Assembly (NCBI RefSeq): GCF_947503375.1
Contig: NZ_CANNDQ010000001.1
Location: forward strand, 649,678-713,677
Direction of reading: 5' to 3'
Length of the DNA: 64,000 nt
DNA from: an uncultured Psychroserpens sp.
GTDB taxonomy: Bacteria; Bacteroidota; Bacteroidia; Flavobacteriales; Flavobacteriaceae
Position 1 is the first letter of the stretch. Every line of letters begins with the position of its first letter. Both the position numbers and the translations under genes were made by a program. The notes below the pieces were generated by a model. That model worked only from the letters and a program-made list of their open reading frames with translations, did not search any database and was not told the DNA's origin. This document shows positions 24,995-33,290 of this stretch, in pieces.

Positions 24995-25347
24995 GACTTA
25001 TTCTGATTATCTGATGTTGACTTCTTAGCTTTATTAGAGCTTGGATTAACCTTTTCGCTTTTAGGTTTCTCTCTTGAGATTTCCTTACTCCATTTTTCAG
25101 TGACATAGGAAATGATAAATAGTTCATCTCCTATGAGTTCTAGAAGTTCCTTGTTTTCCAATTCCACAAGATTATGCTCTTTGGGAATAGTACCACCAAA
25201 TTTCTTCTTCAGAATTTCGATAAGTTCTTTCCTTGAAAAGTAAAACGCCAAGTTTTTCTTCATCAGAGAATCTGTTTCTTTTCCTAACGCTCGGTTACGA
25301 AGAACTGTTGCGAAGTACTTCATTAATTGTTCTTTGTTTGTTTTCAT
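24991..25347 (-). CDS. Hypothetical charged protein of the methylase operon
   Basis: 118 residues, helical, lysine-rich, with a disordered Ser/Lys-rich tail after about residue 95. It overlaps the next gene by 4 bp and follows a 56-residue gene by 12 bp. No recognised domain. Likely DNA- or protein-binding accessory of the element, but this is a guess from composition. Confidence 0.55.
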   Translation of the reverse strand: MKTNKEQLMKYFATVLRNRALGKETDSLMKKNLAFYFSRKELIEILKKKFGGTIPKEHNLVELENKELLELIGDELFIISYVTEKWSKEISREKPKSEKVNPSSNKAKKSTSDNQNKS

Positions 25348-25359
25348 GATATTTAAATT

Positions 25360-25530
25360 TTAAAAATTGAACTTTTCTTTTCCTGCTTTGATTCTGAGTG
25401 AGCGATAGTTACTTCGATCATACTCATCCCAATCAGTGATTGGTTTTGTAGCTAGATAATGTGTGTGGTGACCAAGTTGGGATAAAACTTCCCATACTTC
25501 TTTAGGGTCAATAGATTCTTTGTTTTCCAT
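25360..25530 (-). CDS. 56-residue hypothetical protein
   Basis: A short frame from the Met at 25530 ending AGKEKFNF. It has a plausible globular composition (VWEVLSQLGHHTHYLATKP) and fits tightly between the methylase gene (42 bp) and the next gene (12 bp) on the same strand. Function unknown. Confidence 0.55.
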   Translation of the reverse strand: MENKESIDPKEVWEVLSQLGHHTHYLATKPITDWDEYDRSNYRSLRIKAGKEKFNF

Positions 25531-25572
25531 ACTCAAATTGTTTTAGGTGCGATTCGCAAAGGTTAATATGTA

Positions 25573-26376
25573 TTATTGTTTAAGTTCGCTTAGCGAGTAG
25601 TTTGCAGTCAGTACTTCTATTTTTCGTTTTCGTTTCTTTCCTGAAACTGCTTTTTGAGCAGATAGTGGTTTATCAAATACGATAGTGTGCCATCCGTTTT
25701 TCTTAGTGTATTTAGTAAGGAGTTTAGAGGGATAAGAACTGAGTAAGAATTTACCTTTGACATTAGAAAGCGTATCCAATAAATTCTTGTAGTCTGTTTT
25801 GGTATAGCCATTATAATGACCTTGATTAGAATCGATATATGGAGGATCGACATAGTGAAAGGCATCCTCCATGTCACGGCTTCTAATGACCTTACATGCA
25901 TCAACATTTTCTATTTGCACATTTTCTAAACGTTCAAAGACGTTGTTATCAAAGAGCAATTTCTTATTACGAAAAGCACTGACACGCTTAGAGTATTTGT
26001 CATAGCCCCAACTTCCAATCTGACAACTGAACCCCATATTTGTTCCTACATAAAATGCCCAAGCTTGTTGAAGCTTATTAAACAAATGAGGCATTCTATA
26101 AATAGCTACGGCAACGGAATAAGTCGCTCGGGAAAATAATGTCGCTTCAATTTTGGTTTTAAGATTGTCAAAGTCAGTGATAACAACCTCATAGAAGTTA
26201 ACCACCATATTATTAGTGTCATTAATGACTTCTGCTTCAGATGGAGGTTTTGAGAAGAAAATCGCTCCACCTCCAAAAAAACTTTCTGTATAGATCCGAT
26301 GCTCAGGAATTAATGGAAGTATGGCAGAAATCATATTGATCTTTCCACCATAGTAGGTTATGGGAGTTTTGGGCAT
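25573..26376 (-). CDS. D12-class DNA adenine methyltransferase (Dam-like)
   Basis: 267 residues. Motif X/I TYYGGK and ESFFGGGAIFF bind the methyl donor, and the catalytic motif DPPY is in FHYVDPPYIDSNQGHYNGYT. The length matches solitary Dam-like N6-adenine methylases carried on mobile elements, which protect the element from host restriction or regulate replication. No cognate restriction nuclease is obvious next to it. It follows the RadC-type gene by 28 bp on the same strand. Recognition site cannot be read from the sequence. Confidence 0.88.
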   Translation of the reverse strand: MPKTPITYYGGKINMISAILPLIPEHRIYTESFFGGGAIFFSKPPSEAEVINDTNNMVVNFYEVVITDFDNLKTKIEATLFSRATYSVAVAIYRMPHLFNKLQQAWAFYVGTNMGFSCQIGSWGYDKYSKRVSAFRNKKLLFDNNVFERLENVQIENVDACKVIRSRDMEDAFHYVDPPYIDSNQGHYNGYTKTDYKNLLDTLSNVKGKFLLSSYPSKLLTKYTKKNGWHTIVFDKPLSAQKAVSGKKRKRKIEVLTANYSLSELKQ

Positions 26377-26404
26377 AAATTGACGATTGGTTTAAGACTA
26401 ATAA

Positions 26405-26872
26405 TTACAACAAATGATTGTCAGAAAATGAAAAGTAGCTCTCTGAAGTGATGATTAAATGATCTAGTAATGTCACATCAATCAGATCGGCAAGTTTTAG
26501 TAATCTTTCAGTCACCTTCTTATCACTCTGACTTGGCTTTAAATTTCCTGATGGATGGTTATGGCAGACAATTAGAGCCGAGCTATTAGTCATAAGGACT
26601 AATTGATATACTTCCTTTAAATTAGTAGCTACTCCAGTTATCGTGCCTGAACCAATTTCTGATATTCCCAAGACTCGATTACTTTGTGACAAGAGCATAA
26701 CCCAATAGAACTCCTTTAAATCAATGCGTTTCAGGTTAACAAATTTTCGCAGTATCTTATTTGCATCTTCAGAGCTTTTAATAAGTATCATCCTATCAAA
26801 AAGCGGTCGCTTGTAACAAATCTCTATTTCGTGACAACCCATAATATGAGTTGCTGGTAAAATTGTTTTCAT
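26405..26872 (-). CDS. RadC-type JAB-domain protein, intact metal site
   Basis: 155 residues. The JAMM motif is complete: CHNHPSG...PSQSD (HxHP, then SxxD). The N-terminal helix-hairpin-helix of chromosomal RadC is missing, as is usual for the short mobile-element form. A degenerate paralogue without the metal ligands lies at 19582-20025. It starts a five-gene unit with the adenine methylase; a 21-bp motif shared with the 21.7-kb region lies 56 bp upstream. Biochemical role in such elements is not settled. Confidence 0.85.
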   Translation of the reverse strand: MKTILPATHIMGCHEIEICYKRPLFDRMILIKSSEDANKILRKFVNLKRIDLKEFYWVMLLSQSNRVLGISEIGSGTITGVATNLKEVYQLVLMTNSSALIVCHNHPSGNLKPSQSDKKVTERLLKLADLIDVTLLDHLIITSESYFSFSDNHLL

Positions 26873-26927
26873 AAAGTTTTAATTTAAGGTTCAGATTTAA
26901 CTGTATCTTAAAAGCTTTAAAATTTTA

Positions 26928-26948
26928 CAGATAGAGTCAGAAATTGTA
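26928..26948. repeat. 21-bp inverted copy of the 21.7-kb motif
   Basis: This 21-nt stretch (containing AGAGTCAGAAATTGTA) is the exact reverse complement of 21689-21709, 5.2 kb away. It lies between the RadC-type gene and the HerA/VirD4-like ATPase gene, upstream of the RadC start. A shared operator of the element is the simplest reading. Confidence 0.65.
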
Positions 26949-26960
26949 CTGATATAGGGA

Positions 26961-28139
26961 TTACCAAATATGATGAGGCATAAGGGTTGAAGCTGAAAAT
27001 GCAACTGAAGGGCGTCCATCAATCATAAGTTTTAAATAGATATCATAGTTAGATAAATTGACAAAATCTGAAGCTGAGAAAACAGGGTGAAATTCCTTTT
27101 CCATAAAACGAGCATCTGCCTGACCTAAGCGAAAGCATACAATTGTTCCTACATTCCCTAAAACTGCATCTCTGATATTTGCGTCCAATTGTGAAATATA
27201 CTGATGTGCCATAATCAGTCCGAGTTTAAATTTGCGAAGTTCAGATAGCATTCCAACAAGGGAGGTTGTTGTATAGTTTTGAAACTCGTCTAAATAACAG
27301 AAAAAGATTGGACGTTTTTCCTCAGGAGTATCAATTCTTGAAAAAGCAGCCGAAGATATTGAGGTTAGAAGTAGTGAACCTAAAATATAGGAAGCATCAG
27401 CCCCTAAATAACCTTTTGAAAGGTTTACAAGTAATATTTTATTGTTGTCCATAATATCTCTCAAGGATATTTGTTTAGTATTTTCTACAAGGATTCGTTT
27501 TACTGAAGGGTAGCTGAGTAATCCTCCCAACTTGTTATAGATTGGCACAAGATCATTCTTACTGTACTGCTTAAATTCTTTTTCAAAAAAGTTTCTCACT
27601 TCCTCATTAGTGACTTGTTTTAAGCATAGGGATCTGAAATTTGAATCTTGAAGTACTTTTAAAATATCAGAAAAAGTAGCATAACTTTGCTGTAAGAGCA
27701 GAAGAATAACATTCCTTAAAATATGAGAAAGCTTAACTCCCCAGCTTTTGTTACCCCATAATCTCTCAAAGACTTCAAGAATATTTGAAGCCACTAATGG
27801 TTGTTTTTCTGATGATACTTTTCGAAGTGCATTATAACCAAGTTTTAAATTTGGATCAGTTGCATTTAAATAAACGATATCTTTTAATCTGTATTCTGGA
27901 ATTAAATTTATGATTTGATTCACCAGATCCCCATGAATATCAATTAAACAAATACCAAATCCTTTTTTTAAATCTTGAGAAATTTTTGTCTTAAGAAGCG
28001 TGGTCTTCCCTGTTCCCGTTCTTCCTATTATATAGAAATGATGAAGACGATCGTGTAACCTAATACCAAAAGTATGTCTCTCTTCTCTGAAATTGCTCTC
28101 GGCAAAATAACATATTGAATTATCTTTTTTTAAAATCAC
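26961..28139 (-). CDS. HerA/VirD4-like transfer ATPase
   Basis: 392 residues. Walker A is GRTGTGKTTLLKTK near residue 37, followed by the DUF87/TraD-type GICLIDIHGDL. Walker B is FFCYLDEFQNY, and a MAHQYISQLD motif is typical of type IV secretion DNA-binding ATPases. No membrane segment. It may be a second coupling or DNA-pumping ATPase of the element, besides the VirD4-like one at 11968-13416. It stands as a single minus-strand unit. Confidence 0.8.
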   Translation of the reverse strand: MILKKDNSICYFAESNFREERHTFGIRLHDRLHHFYIIGRTGTGKTTLLKTKISQDLKKGFGICLIDIHGDLVNQIINLIPEYRLKDIVYLNATDPNLKLGYNALRKVSSEKQPLVASNILEVFERLWGNKSWGVKLSHILRNVILLLLQQSYATFSDILKVLQDSNFRSLCLKQVTNEEVRNFFEKEFKQYSKNDLVPIYNKLGGLLSYPSVKRILVENTKQISLRDIMDNNKILLVNLSKGYLGADASYILGSLLLTSISSAAFSRIDTPEEKRPIFFCYLDEFQNYTTTSLVGMLSELRKFKLGLIMAHQYISQLDANIRDAVLGNVGTIVCFRLGQADARFMEKEFHPVFSASDFVNLSNYDIYLKLMIDGRPSVAFSASTLMPHHIW

Positions 28140-28236
28140 TTATTTATTTTCTCGTACCTAAAATGAAATCAAAGGGTCAAAAACAGTAAAATATAACGTG
28201 TACTTTTATTCGTTAAATTTACACCAAAAGAAATGT

Positions 28237-28548
28237 ATGATAAAGATTAGAACCTCAGTAGCCGATATAGACATTGAGTACTTTAGAAAGAATAAAGTAT
28301 TTGACGATGCCACTAAGAACCGAATTTATGATTGGGAGGAGTTTTTTAGATCTAAGTTGATCTTGAAGCTTAATAAAGCTTATGATGATAACTGGAAACT
28401 AGATTTTACACAAACACCAGAGCAACTGTCTTGGATGGTAGATATTAAAGCAAACGATAGATCAACAGCTATACAAGTTAAGAATATAATTAAGGGATCT
28501 TTGAAAGGCTTTAATATTGAAGCTTTTTATGATGGTGTTGGAATCTAA
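28237..28548 (+). CDS. Hypothetical protein
   Basis: 103 residues from the ATG at 28237; the frame opens earlier with a GTG at 28198. Mixed alpha/beta and charged, with no signal peptide and no recognised domain. It is followed by a small membrane-protein gene 5 bp downstream, so the two are likely co-transcribed. Confidence 0.5.
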   Translation: MIKIRTSVADIDIEYFRKNKVFDDATKNRIYDWEEFFRSKLILKLNKAYDDNWKLDFTQTPEQLSWMVDIKANDRSTAIQVKNIIKGSLKGFNIEAFYDGVGI

Positions 28549-28553
28549 TTAAT

Positions 28554-28757
28554 ATGGAAACTCTAAAAGGAATATTAGTTCTTGTTTTAATTTTGGCTAC
28601 AGTTTTTTTATGGCAAGGAATTAGGGAGATCAAAGGCAGAACAGGTAGGAGCAAAAAACAAATGAGTGATGATGATTTTAATTCTGGTTGTATGAAAATA
28701 GGGCTTTATATATCATTAATGTCTTTATTTATGATGATTATTACTTGTGAGTCTTAA
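28554..28757 (+). CDS. Small two-helix membrane protein
   Basis: 67 residues with membrane segments at about 4-20 and 49-64 and a basic loop between them. It follows the 103-residue gene by 5 bp. No family recognised. Confidence 0.5.
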   Translation: METLKGILVLVLILATVFLWQGIREIKGRTGRSKKQMSDDDFNSGCMKIGLYISLMSLFMMIITCES

Positions 28758-28780
28758 AGCTAGCAAGTGTCTAATAAAAA

Positions 28781-29881
28781 TTAAGTTATCTCTTCAAGTG
28801 AAAGATATTCGAAATTTACGTTTAAAGACTCATTAACGTAATTGATGAATTCCAAATCATATTCTTTTGCCTTTAACTGACCAACAATAACAATTTTCTT
28901 TTTAAGTCCTTTATGCTTTTTCTCTACTTGCTCTTCATAAAAAGAATAACTCAATAATTGTCCCAAGCCTTGTTTGATACAAGTCTCAGAAGTGAGAGCA
29001 GTTTTTACCTCATAATAATGAACTTCAGAGTTTGATACGAGTAGTAAATCAATAAAGTTCTTTTCAAAAGAAATATTTGCATTTGGATACTTTGAATCTA
29101 AATACTCATAAAGCCTTTCTTGAAACTTTTTATGGTGTTGAACTGTAATTGTCTCTTCTGTTCCCTTTCTGAATTGATCTTCGGTATTTAGCTTATTGGT
29201 TGCCTTACGGCTTCTATTTCTCTTTCGGGGCTTGATTGGTTTCGGTTTATCTTTCTCATCTAACAATCCTGCTTCATGAAATAGTTTCCGCATGAAATTA
29301 AAAACACTAAGGTTCGGTGGTTTTTTATCATACAGGTAACGATGCATCTTTGCATACTCAACTTTTTTAGTATGCTCCATTTTAAGTTCTCTTGTAAACC
29401 GCAAAAGCACGTCTCTATTAAAGACAGGAATCATACTTTGACCAGAATAGAGAAACGCCACTTTCCATTTGAAAAGATTATAAATTCCATCGACCTTTTC
29501 GATAGATTCAAAATCTAGCTGTTGAGCATATTCTATGACCTTAACGACACGATCTCTTACTTGTTCAAAAACTACATTGGCATCAAAATCAGATTCACCA
29601 TAACTCTTAATCCAAGAATAGATATCATTAGAATAAGCTTTTGATTTCGATTTCTTCTTTGGGTCTCTTCTTTTGTAAATACCGAATTTAAGACTGCTAA
29701 TCCCGTTTATACTTCCAAGCGGTCTAGTTTGATTTTCAACCCACTGTGTAAACGTAAATCTGTTATTGACATCTGTGTATTCTTCAATGGTAATTTTTTT
29801 GACTTCTGAAAGAGGCCATCTGTCTAAGAACTCTTTTAAGAGTTTTTCGTCTTCGTAAAGTGGAATTTCGTAATCATTCAT
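28781..29881 (-). CDS. PD-(D/E)xK-like protein, candidate nuclease
   Basis: 366 residues. In the C-terminal third the pattern IDLLLVS...HYYEVKTALT followed by GLGQLLSYS matches the core of PD-(D/E)xK nucleases (D, then ExK, then a Q-x-x-x-Y helix). The N-terminal half has a segment FKWKVAFLYSGQSMIPVF like those seen in Bacteroidota restriction-type (McrB-associated) proteins. A basic linker with RKRNRSRKATNK lies between. It stands alone on the minus strand in the accessory zone, so a solitary restriction or anti-phage role is plausible. Confidence 0.6.
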   Translation of the reverse strand: MNDYEIPLYEDEKLLKEFLDRWPLSEVKKITIEEYTDVNNRFTFTQWVENQTRPLGSINGISSLKFGIYKRRDPKKKSKSKAYSNDIYSWIKSYGESDFDANVVFEQVRDRVVKVIEYAQQLDFESIEKVDGIYNLFKWKVAFLYSGQSMIPVFNRDVLLRFTRELKMEHTKKVEYAKMHRYLYDKKPPNLSVFNFMRKLFHEAGLLDEKDKPKPIKPRKRNRSRKATNKLNTEDQFRKGTEETITVQHHKKFQERLYEYLDSKYPNANISFEKNFIDLLLVSNSEVHYYEVKTALTSETCIKQGLGQLLSYSFYEEQVEKKHKGLKKKIVIVGQLKAKEYDLEFINYVNESLNVNFEYLSLEEIT

Positions 29882-29938
29882 AAAGTAAAAACCTTTAAAA
29901 GTTTATATTTGAAGAAATTAGTAATTATAAATCATCGT

Positions 29939-30448
29939 ATGAAGAATTTTTTATTTTTATTTTCAGTTTTATTTCTTGGATTAATCTCATCAGCACAAAA
30001 TGATAAGTCCAATAGAGATGCTTTTAAGCTCGAAATTGCAATTGATAGCATTAATTTTTATGAGCAAAATGTTGAAAGATCTCCTTATTTTGTTAAAGAA
30101 AAAGTATTACAAATTTACCCAAGTGAAACTCTATTAATAGAAACTGAAATTAAAGGAGATAGTATCTATTCCATGAAAGTAGTAAAAGAGAATATAAACC
30201 CTGAAAAAACAATAATTATTGATTTTCAACAAGAAGTAAAAAATAAACAAAATGAAAGGATGATTCTATCCGTTACTAATCCTTTTAATAAAACACTTAG
30301 ATACGAAGCTTTGATGTTTGTAAATGGTGGAAGTGACTGGACACCAACAAGTATAATACCTGTTAGACCTAAATTAAAGACATTTGAAATGTGGAATGAT
30401 GTAATTCTTTCAATGGTTCTTGTTGAATGGAGATTTGGTGAAAATTAA
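29939..30448 (+). CDS. Secreted hypothetical protein
   Basis: 169 residues from the ATG at 29939; the frame opens at a TTG 30 bp earlier. A Sec signal peptide is visible (MKNFLFLFSVLFLGLISSAQ), followed by a beta-rich domain. No T9SS sorting domain. A strong terminator follows at the stop codon. Function unknown. Confidence 0.6.
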   Translation: MKNFLFLFSVLFLGLISSAQNDKSNRDAFKLEIAIDSINFYEQNVERSPYFVKEKVLQIYPSETLLIETEIKGDSIYSMKVVKENINPEKTIIIDFQQEVKNKQNERMILSVTNPFNKTLRYEALMFVNGGSDWTPTSIIPVRPKLKTFEMWNDVILSMVLVEWRFGEN

Positions 30449-30488
30449 AATAAAAAAGCTACTTCATTTAAAAAGTAGCTTTTTTATT
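30449..30488. terminator. Bidirectional terminator
   Basis: A 16-bp perfect stem with an A-rich start and T-rich end lies between the convergent genes with stops at 30448 and 30493. It works for both strands. Confidence 0.85.
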
Positions 30489-30492
30489 GGAA

Positions 30493-30897
30493 CTAATCTC
30501 TTTTCTCAGTCCACTCAATAATTTCTATTTTTTTGAGCGAACCACTGAAGAGCCTTCTATGACCTAAATCGTCTTTACTAAATATTCCAATAATGGTTCC
30601 GTGGGCATTATCAGTATAATTAATTTTTCTTTTTATTATTTCTGCATCACTAATATTTATATATAAAGCATTTTTATAATGCCCATAATCAAAATCACCC
30701 TTACTTAAATAAATTGCATGACCTTCATTGCTAAAATTTAAATACCCCTTAATCATAACCTTTCTCCCGTCATATTTTTCAGGATTTGCAATTAAGTCAA
30801 TTAGAGATACCACCTCAAATTCATTTTGAACAGAATTAACTTTTTCATTGTTGTCACAAGCAAAAATTGTAATCAAGATAAAAATTAATGTTTTCAT
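30493..30897 (-). CDS. Lipoprotein, candidate immunity to the orphan Rhs tip
   Basis: About 134 residues from the Met at 30897; an earlier in-frame start at 30960 would overlap the Rhs gene. The signal ends in lipobox ITIFAC. The mature part has an OB-like pattern (KVMIKGYLNF ... ALYINISDAE) that resembles small-molecule or oligonucleotide-binding barrels. It lies 14 bp after the orphan Rhs tip on the same strand, the standard place for an immunity gene. Immunity is inferred from position only. Confidence 0.55.
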   Translation of the reverse strand: MKTLIFILITIFACDNNEKVNSVQNEFEVVSLIDLIANPEKYDGRKVMIKGYLNFSNEGHAIYLSKGDFDYGHYKNALYINISDAEIIKRKINYTDNAHGTIIGIFSKDDLGHRRLFSGSLKKIEIIEWTEKRD

Positions 30898-30910
30898 GTA
30901 TATTATTTTT

Positions 30911-31798
30911 TTATTCATTTTTAGTTTTGATACGTTCAGGATGTAATTCCCCATCTTCAAAATAAATTAAAGGCATCACGTCTGGCGTTACATTTGGACT
31001 AACATTAGAGCTATTCCTTGATGGACTATTAGGATCACTAGGTATTTCAGAACTTATAGTTGTGACTGACTGGCCACCAGTTTTGTAAGCTTTAGGATCG
31101 TGCTTTAATAAATCTCCTTTTGGAGTAGCAACAAAGGCCGTATATCCTTCGGTCTTATTAGCTCTTTGTCTATTAGCGTCTAAATCTTGATCAGAAAAAG
31201 AATTATCATCTGGAGGAATCAATCCATTCTCAGTGAAACCATGTCCTTCTCCAGCTCTATCTTGAGAATGAGTATGAATATCCCCTGTAACTTGAGAACT
31301 ATCTATACCTTCCGGTAGTGGAACAGCTTCAGGAGTACCAGCAGTACCACCTTCATTTGCATCATTTTTATATCCTACTGGCACAGCATAAGTTGTATAA
31401 GTGTTCCCTGAGGCATCAGTCGTTTCATAAAAAACGCTTATTAACTCCACATTATTGTTTATCGAAACACCATTATACTGATTGGCAAAGTCAAGAGCTG
31501 CGGCTTCCTTATTCTTGAACTGATCACCAGGAGCCATCCCATCAGAATCATAAAAATATATTGGATTATCAAAAGCATAGTTATAAGGAGAATGTTTTCT
31601 CATTTTTTCAGCTAAAGGATCAAGATTCATCCAACGTCCAATTGCAGGGTCATAATTACGAGCTGTGATATCAATCCATTCTAAGCCCAGTTCATCTTGT
31701 TCTTCCTTTCCTACGAATCCATACGGATGGTCAGTACCATTAATTACGTTATTATACCCTTTATGTTTTAAGCCAAAGGGATAGTAGTCTAAGACCAT
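30911..31798 (-). pseudogene. Orphan Rhs C-terminal tip with JAB/DUF4329-like toxin
   Basis: 295 residues beginning inside the conserved Rhs core ([11 protein letters not shown]) with no N-terminal Rhs part, so it is a displaced tip rather than a full gene. After the core end (YFYDSDGM) comes a new C-terminal domain with GDIHTHSQ and, 25 residues later, FSDQD, an HxH...SxxD pattern like DUF4329/JAMM domains. It shares 41 identical bases with the intact Rhs gene at 34094-34134. A lipoprotein gene follows it, and an IS1-family transposase gene precedes it. Confidence 0.7.
31746..31786 (-). repeat. 41-bp identical core shared with the intact Rhs gene
   Basis: These 41 bases are identical to 34094-34134. 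They encode the end of the Rhs core ([14 protein letters not shown]) and stop exactly where the orphan copy loses similarity. Such a block allows homologous exchange of the toxin tip. Confidence 0.8.
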
Positions 31799-31898
31799 TT
31801 TTTTGACCTTTCAACAATTTTAACAAGCTGTTTCCAACTTTTACTACAGTATTTTTAAAGAACGTTTCTCTATACTAAGAATCTTCAATTTAGAACTT

Positions 31899-32561
31899 CT
31901 ATCCCCAAAAATAAATTCTCAAATGAGCTTCAAGATACTTTTCATTTTTTGAAAAACAAATCGTTTTTCTACTTAATCTTTTAATATGTGTTCGAAGTGT
32001 TAGATTATTGCGTTCAATAATATTAGTACAATATTGAAATCGCTTATGAATTGCTCTCGGGATGATGCTCGTGTATATATTCAGTCGATCTGTATAGATT
32101 CGCTTTGGAACTAACAATAATAATTTATTGATAAGTGGCTTTATATTCTCACTAGTCTTCCTACCAACAATAAAATCAATTACTGTTTTTGTTTGTTGCT
32201 CGATAGCATAAGTAATCCATATCACGCTATCTTTATTACCTATAAAACTCCAAAGCTCATCAACTTCAAATTTGCAACCTAGCTTGTGAAAGCAAGGAGA
32301 TTTAATTTCCTTACTTATTTTGAGTAGTCTTGATAACACTGTATTTTTAGAAATTTTCAATATTCTAGATATACTACGAATTCCACTGCCTTCTTTAAGC
32401 AAGTTTTTGATTAAATCATTAGTATCAGAATTATAAGCTTTGTAGCTATACTCTAGTTGAAATCGTTTGTTGCAAGATTTACATTTGTAGCGTTGAACAT
32501 TATTCTGAAATCCACTTTTTACGGATAGACCAATACATTTAGGACATTTTATATTTTCCAT
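31899..32561 (-). mobile_element. IS1-family transposase
   Basis: 220 residues in one frame. The N-terminus has two CxxC pairs (CPKC, CKSC) of an InsA-type zinc ribbon and a helix-turn-helix (GIRSISRILKISKNTVLS). The C-terminal half has DELW and a later YTDRLNIY and ERNN...R segment, matching the DDE core of IS1 transposases. Unlike IS1 of enterobacteria, no frameshift is needed. A candidate right terminal repeat lies at 32715-32739; the left end is not resolved. It is inserted between the intact Rhs cassette and the orphan tip. Confidence 0.8.
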
Positions 32562-32714
32562 GTCCTAATTTAATACACAACGATTTAAGGATTCCTTATT
32601 TTAAGACCTACAGGAGATTTTGTATTCTATCTAGATATCAATTATCAAAGAAAAACAGCAATCAACATTTCTGTTAACTACTGTTTTTCAATAATTTAAA
32701 TTCTAATTTTAAGT

Positions 32715-32739
32715 CATGTCCTAATTTGGGACACTACCC
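32715..32739. repeat. Candidate right end of the IS1-family element
   Basis: Read inward it starts GGGTAGTGTCCCAAATTAGG, typical of a transposon terminus. The 13 bases CATGTCCTAATTT recur at 32559-32571, next to the transposase start. A matching left end could not be found with certainty: GGATAGTAGTC near 31778 is only partly similar. Confidence 0.4.
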
Positions 32740-32741
32740 GA

Positions 32742-33290
32742 TTAGTGCTGTACACTATGAAAAGTATTACCATTTATGATATACTCATTAAAATTTGGTT
32801 CATATATAATAAGGTCATCGTCTTTTTTATGATTCATTATATTGTTGGATTTAATGTTCTTTATTGTCAATAGGTTATCATCAATTAATCCATACAAAAG
32901 AATCAATTTATCTTTTTCAATAATGTACCCTTTTAAATTTTTGAAATATCGTTTAGATTTCTCTTTCCTAAATATATCAAATTCAGTTTTACAAACGCTG
33001 ACTTGAATTTCCGATTTATCTGTTTTTTCAAAATACATTACAAAGGTATTGGCGGTATTATCAAAAAGACCTTTAGATTGAACATCGTTAATTATATCTT
33101 CAATTACAGTGGACTTAATGGAATGTGTTGATTCCATTTTTTCAATTTGCTCAAAATTGTAAATATTATTTGAACATGAAAGAACAATAACAGACATGAA
33201 TAACACAAGGTTTCTATTAATTTTTCTTTTTAATAGGCGTTCCTTTTGTTGAAGGAGTGTATTGTATGTAAGATTTTGTTTTAACATCAT
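32742..33290 (-). CDS. Lipoprotein, candidate Rhs immunity protein
   Basis: Up to 182 residues. The start is uncertain: the lipobox IVLSC is preceded by a basic stretch KRKINRN and a short hydrophobic core, so the true start may be an alternative codon well inside the frame rather than the Met at 33290, which overlaps the Rhs gene. It lies directly downstream of the intact Rhs gene on the same strand, where immunity genes sit. The mature part is mixed alpha/beta with no recognised family. Confidence 0.5.
   Translation of the reverse strand: MMLKQNLTYNTLLQQKERLLKRKINRNLVLFMSVIVLSCSNNIYNFEQIEKMESTHSIKSTVIEDIINDVQSKGLFDNTANTFVMYFEKTDKSEIQVSVCKTEFDIFRKEKSKRYFKNLKGYIIEKDKLILLYGLIDDNLLTIKNIKSNNIMNHKKDDDLIIYEPNFNEYIINGNTFHSVQH

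Noticed and set aside
31778..31800. Left end of the IS1-family element
   Set aside because: GGATAGTAGTC resembles the right end only partly and overlaps conserved Rhs codons, so the match may be chance.
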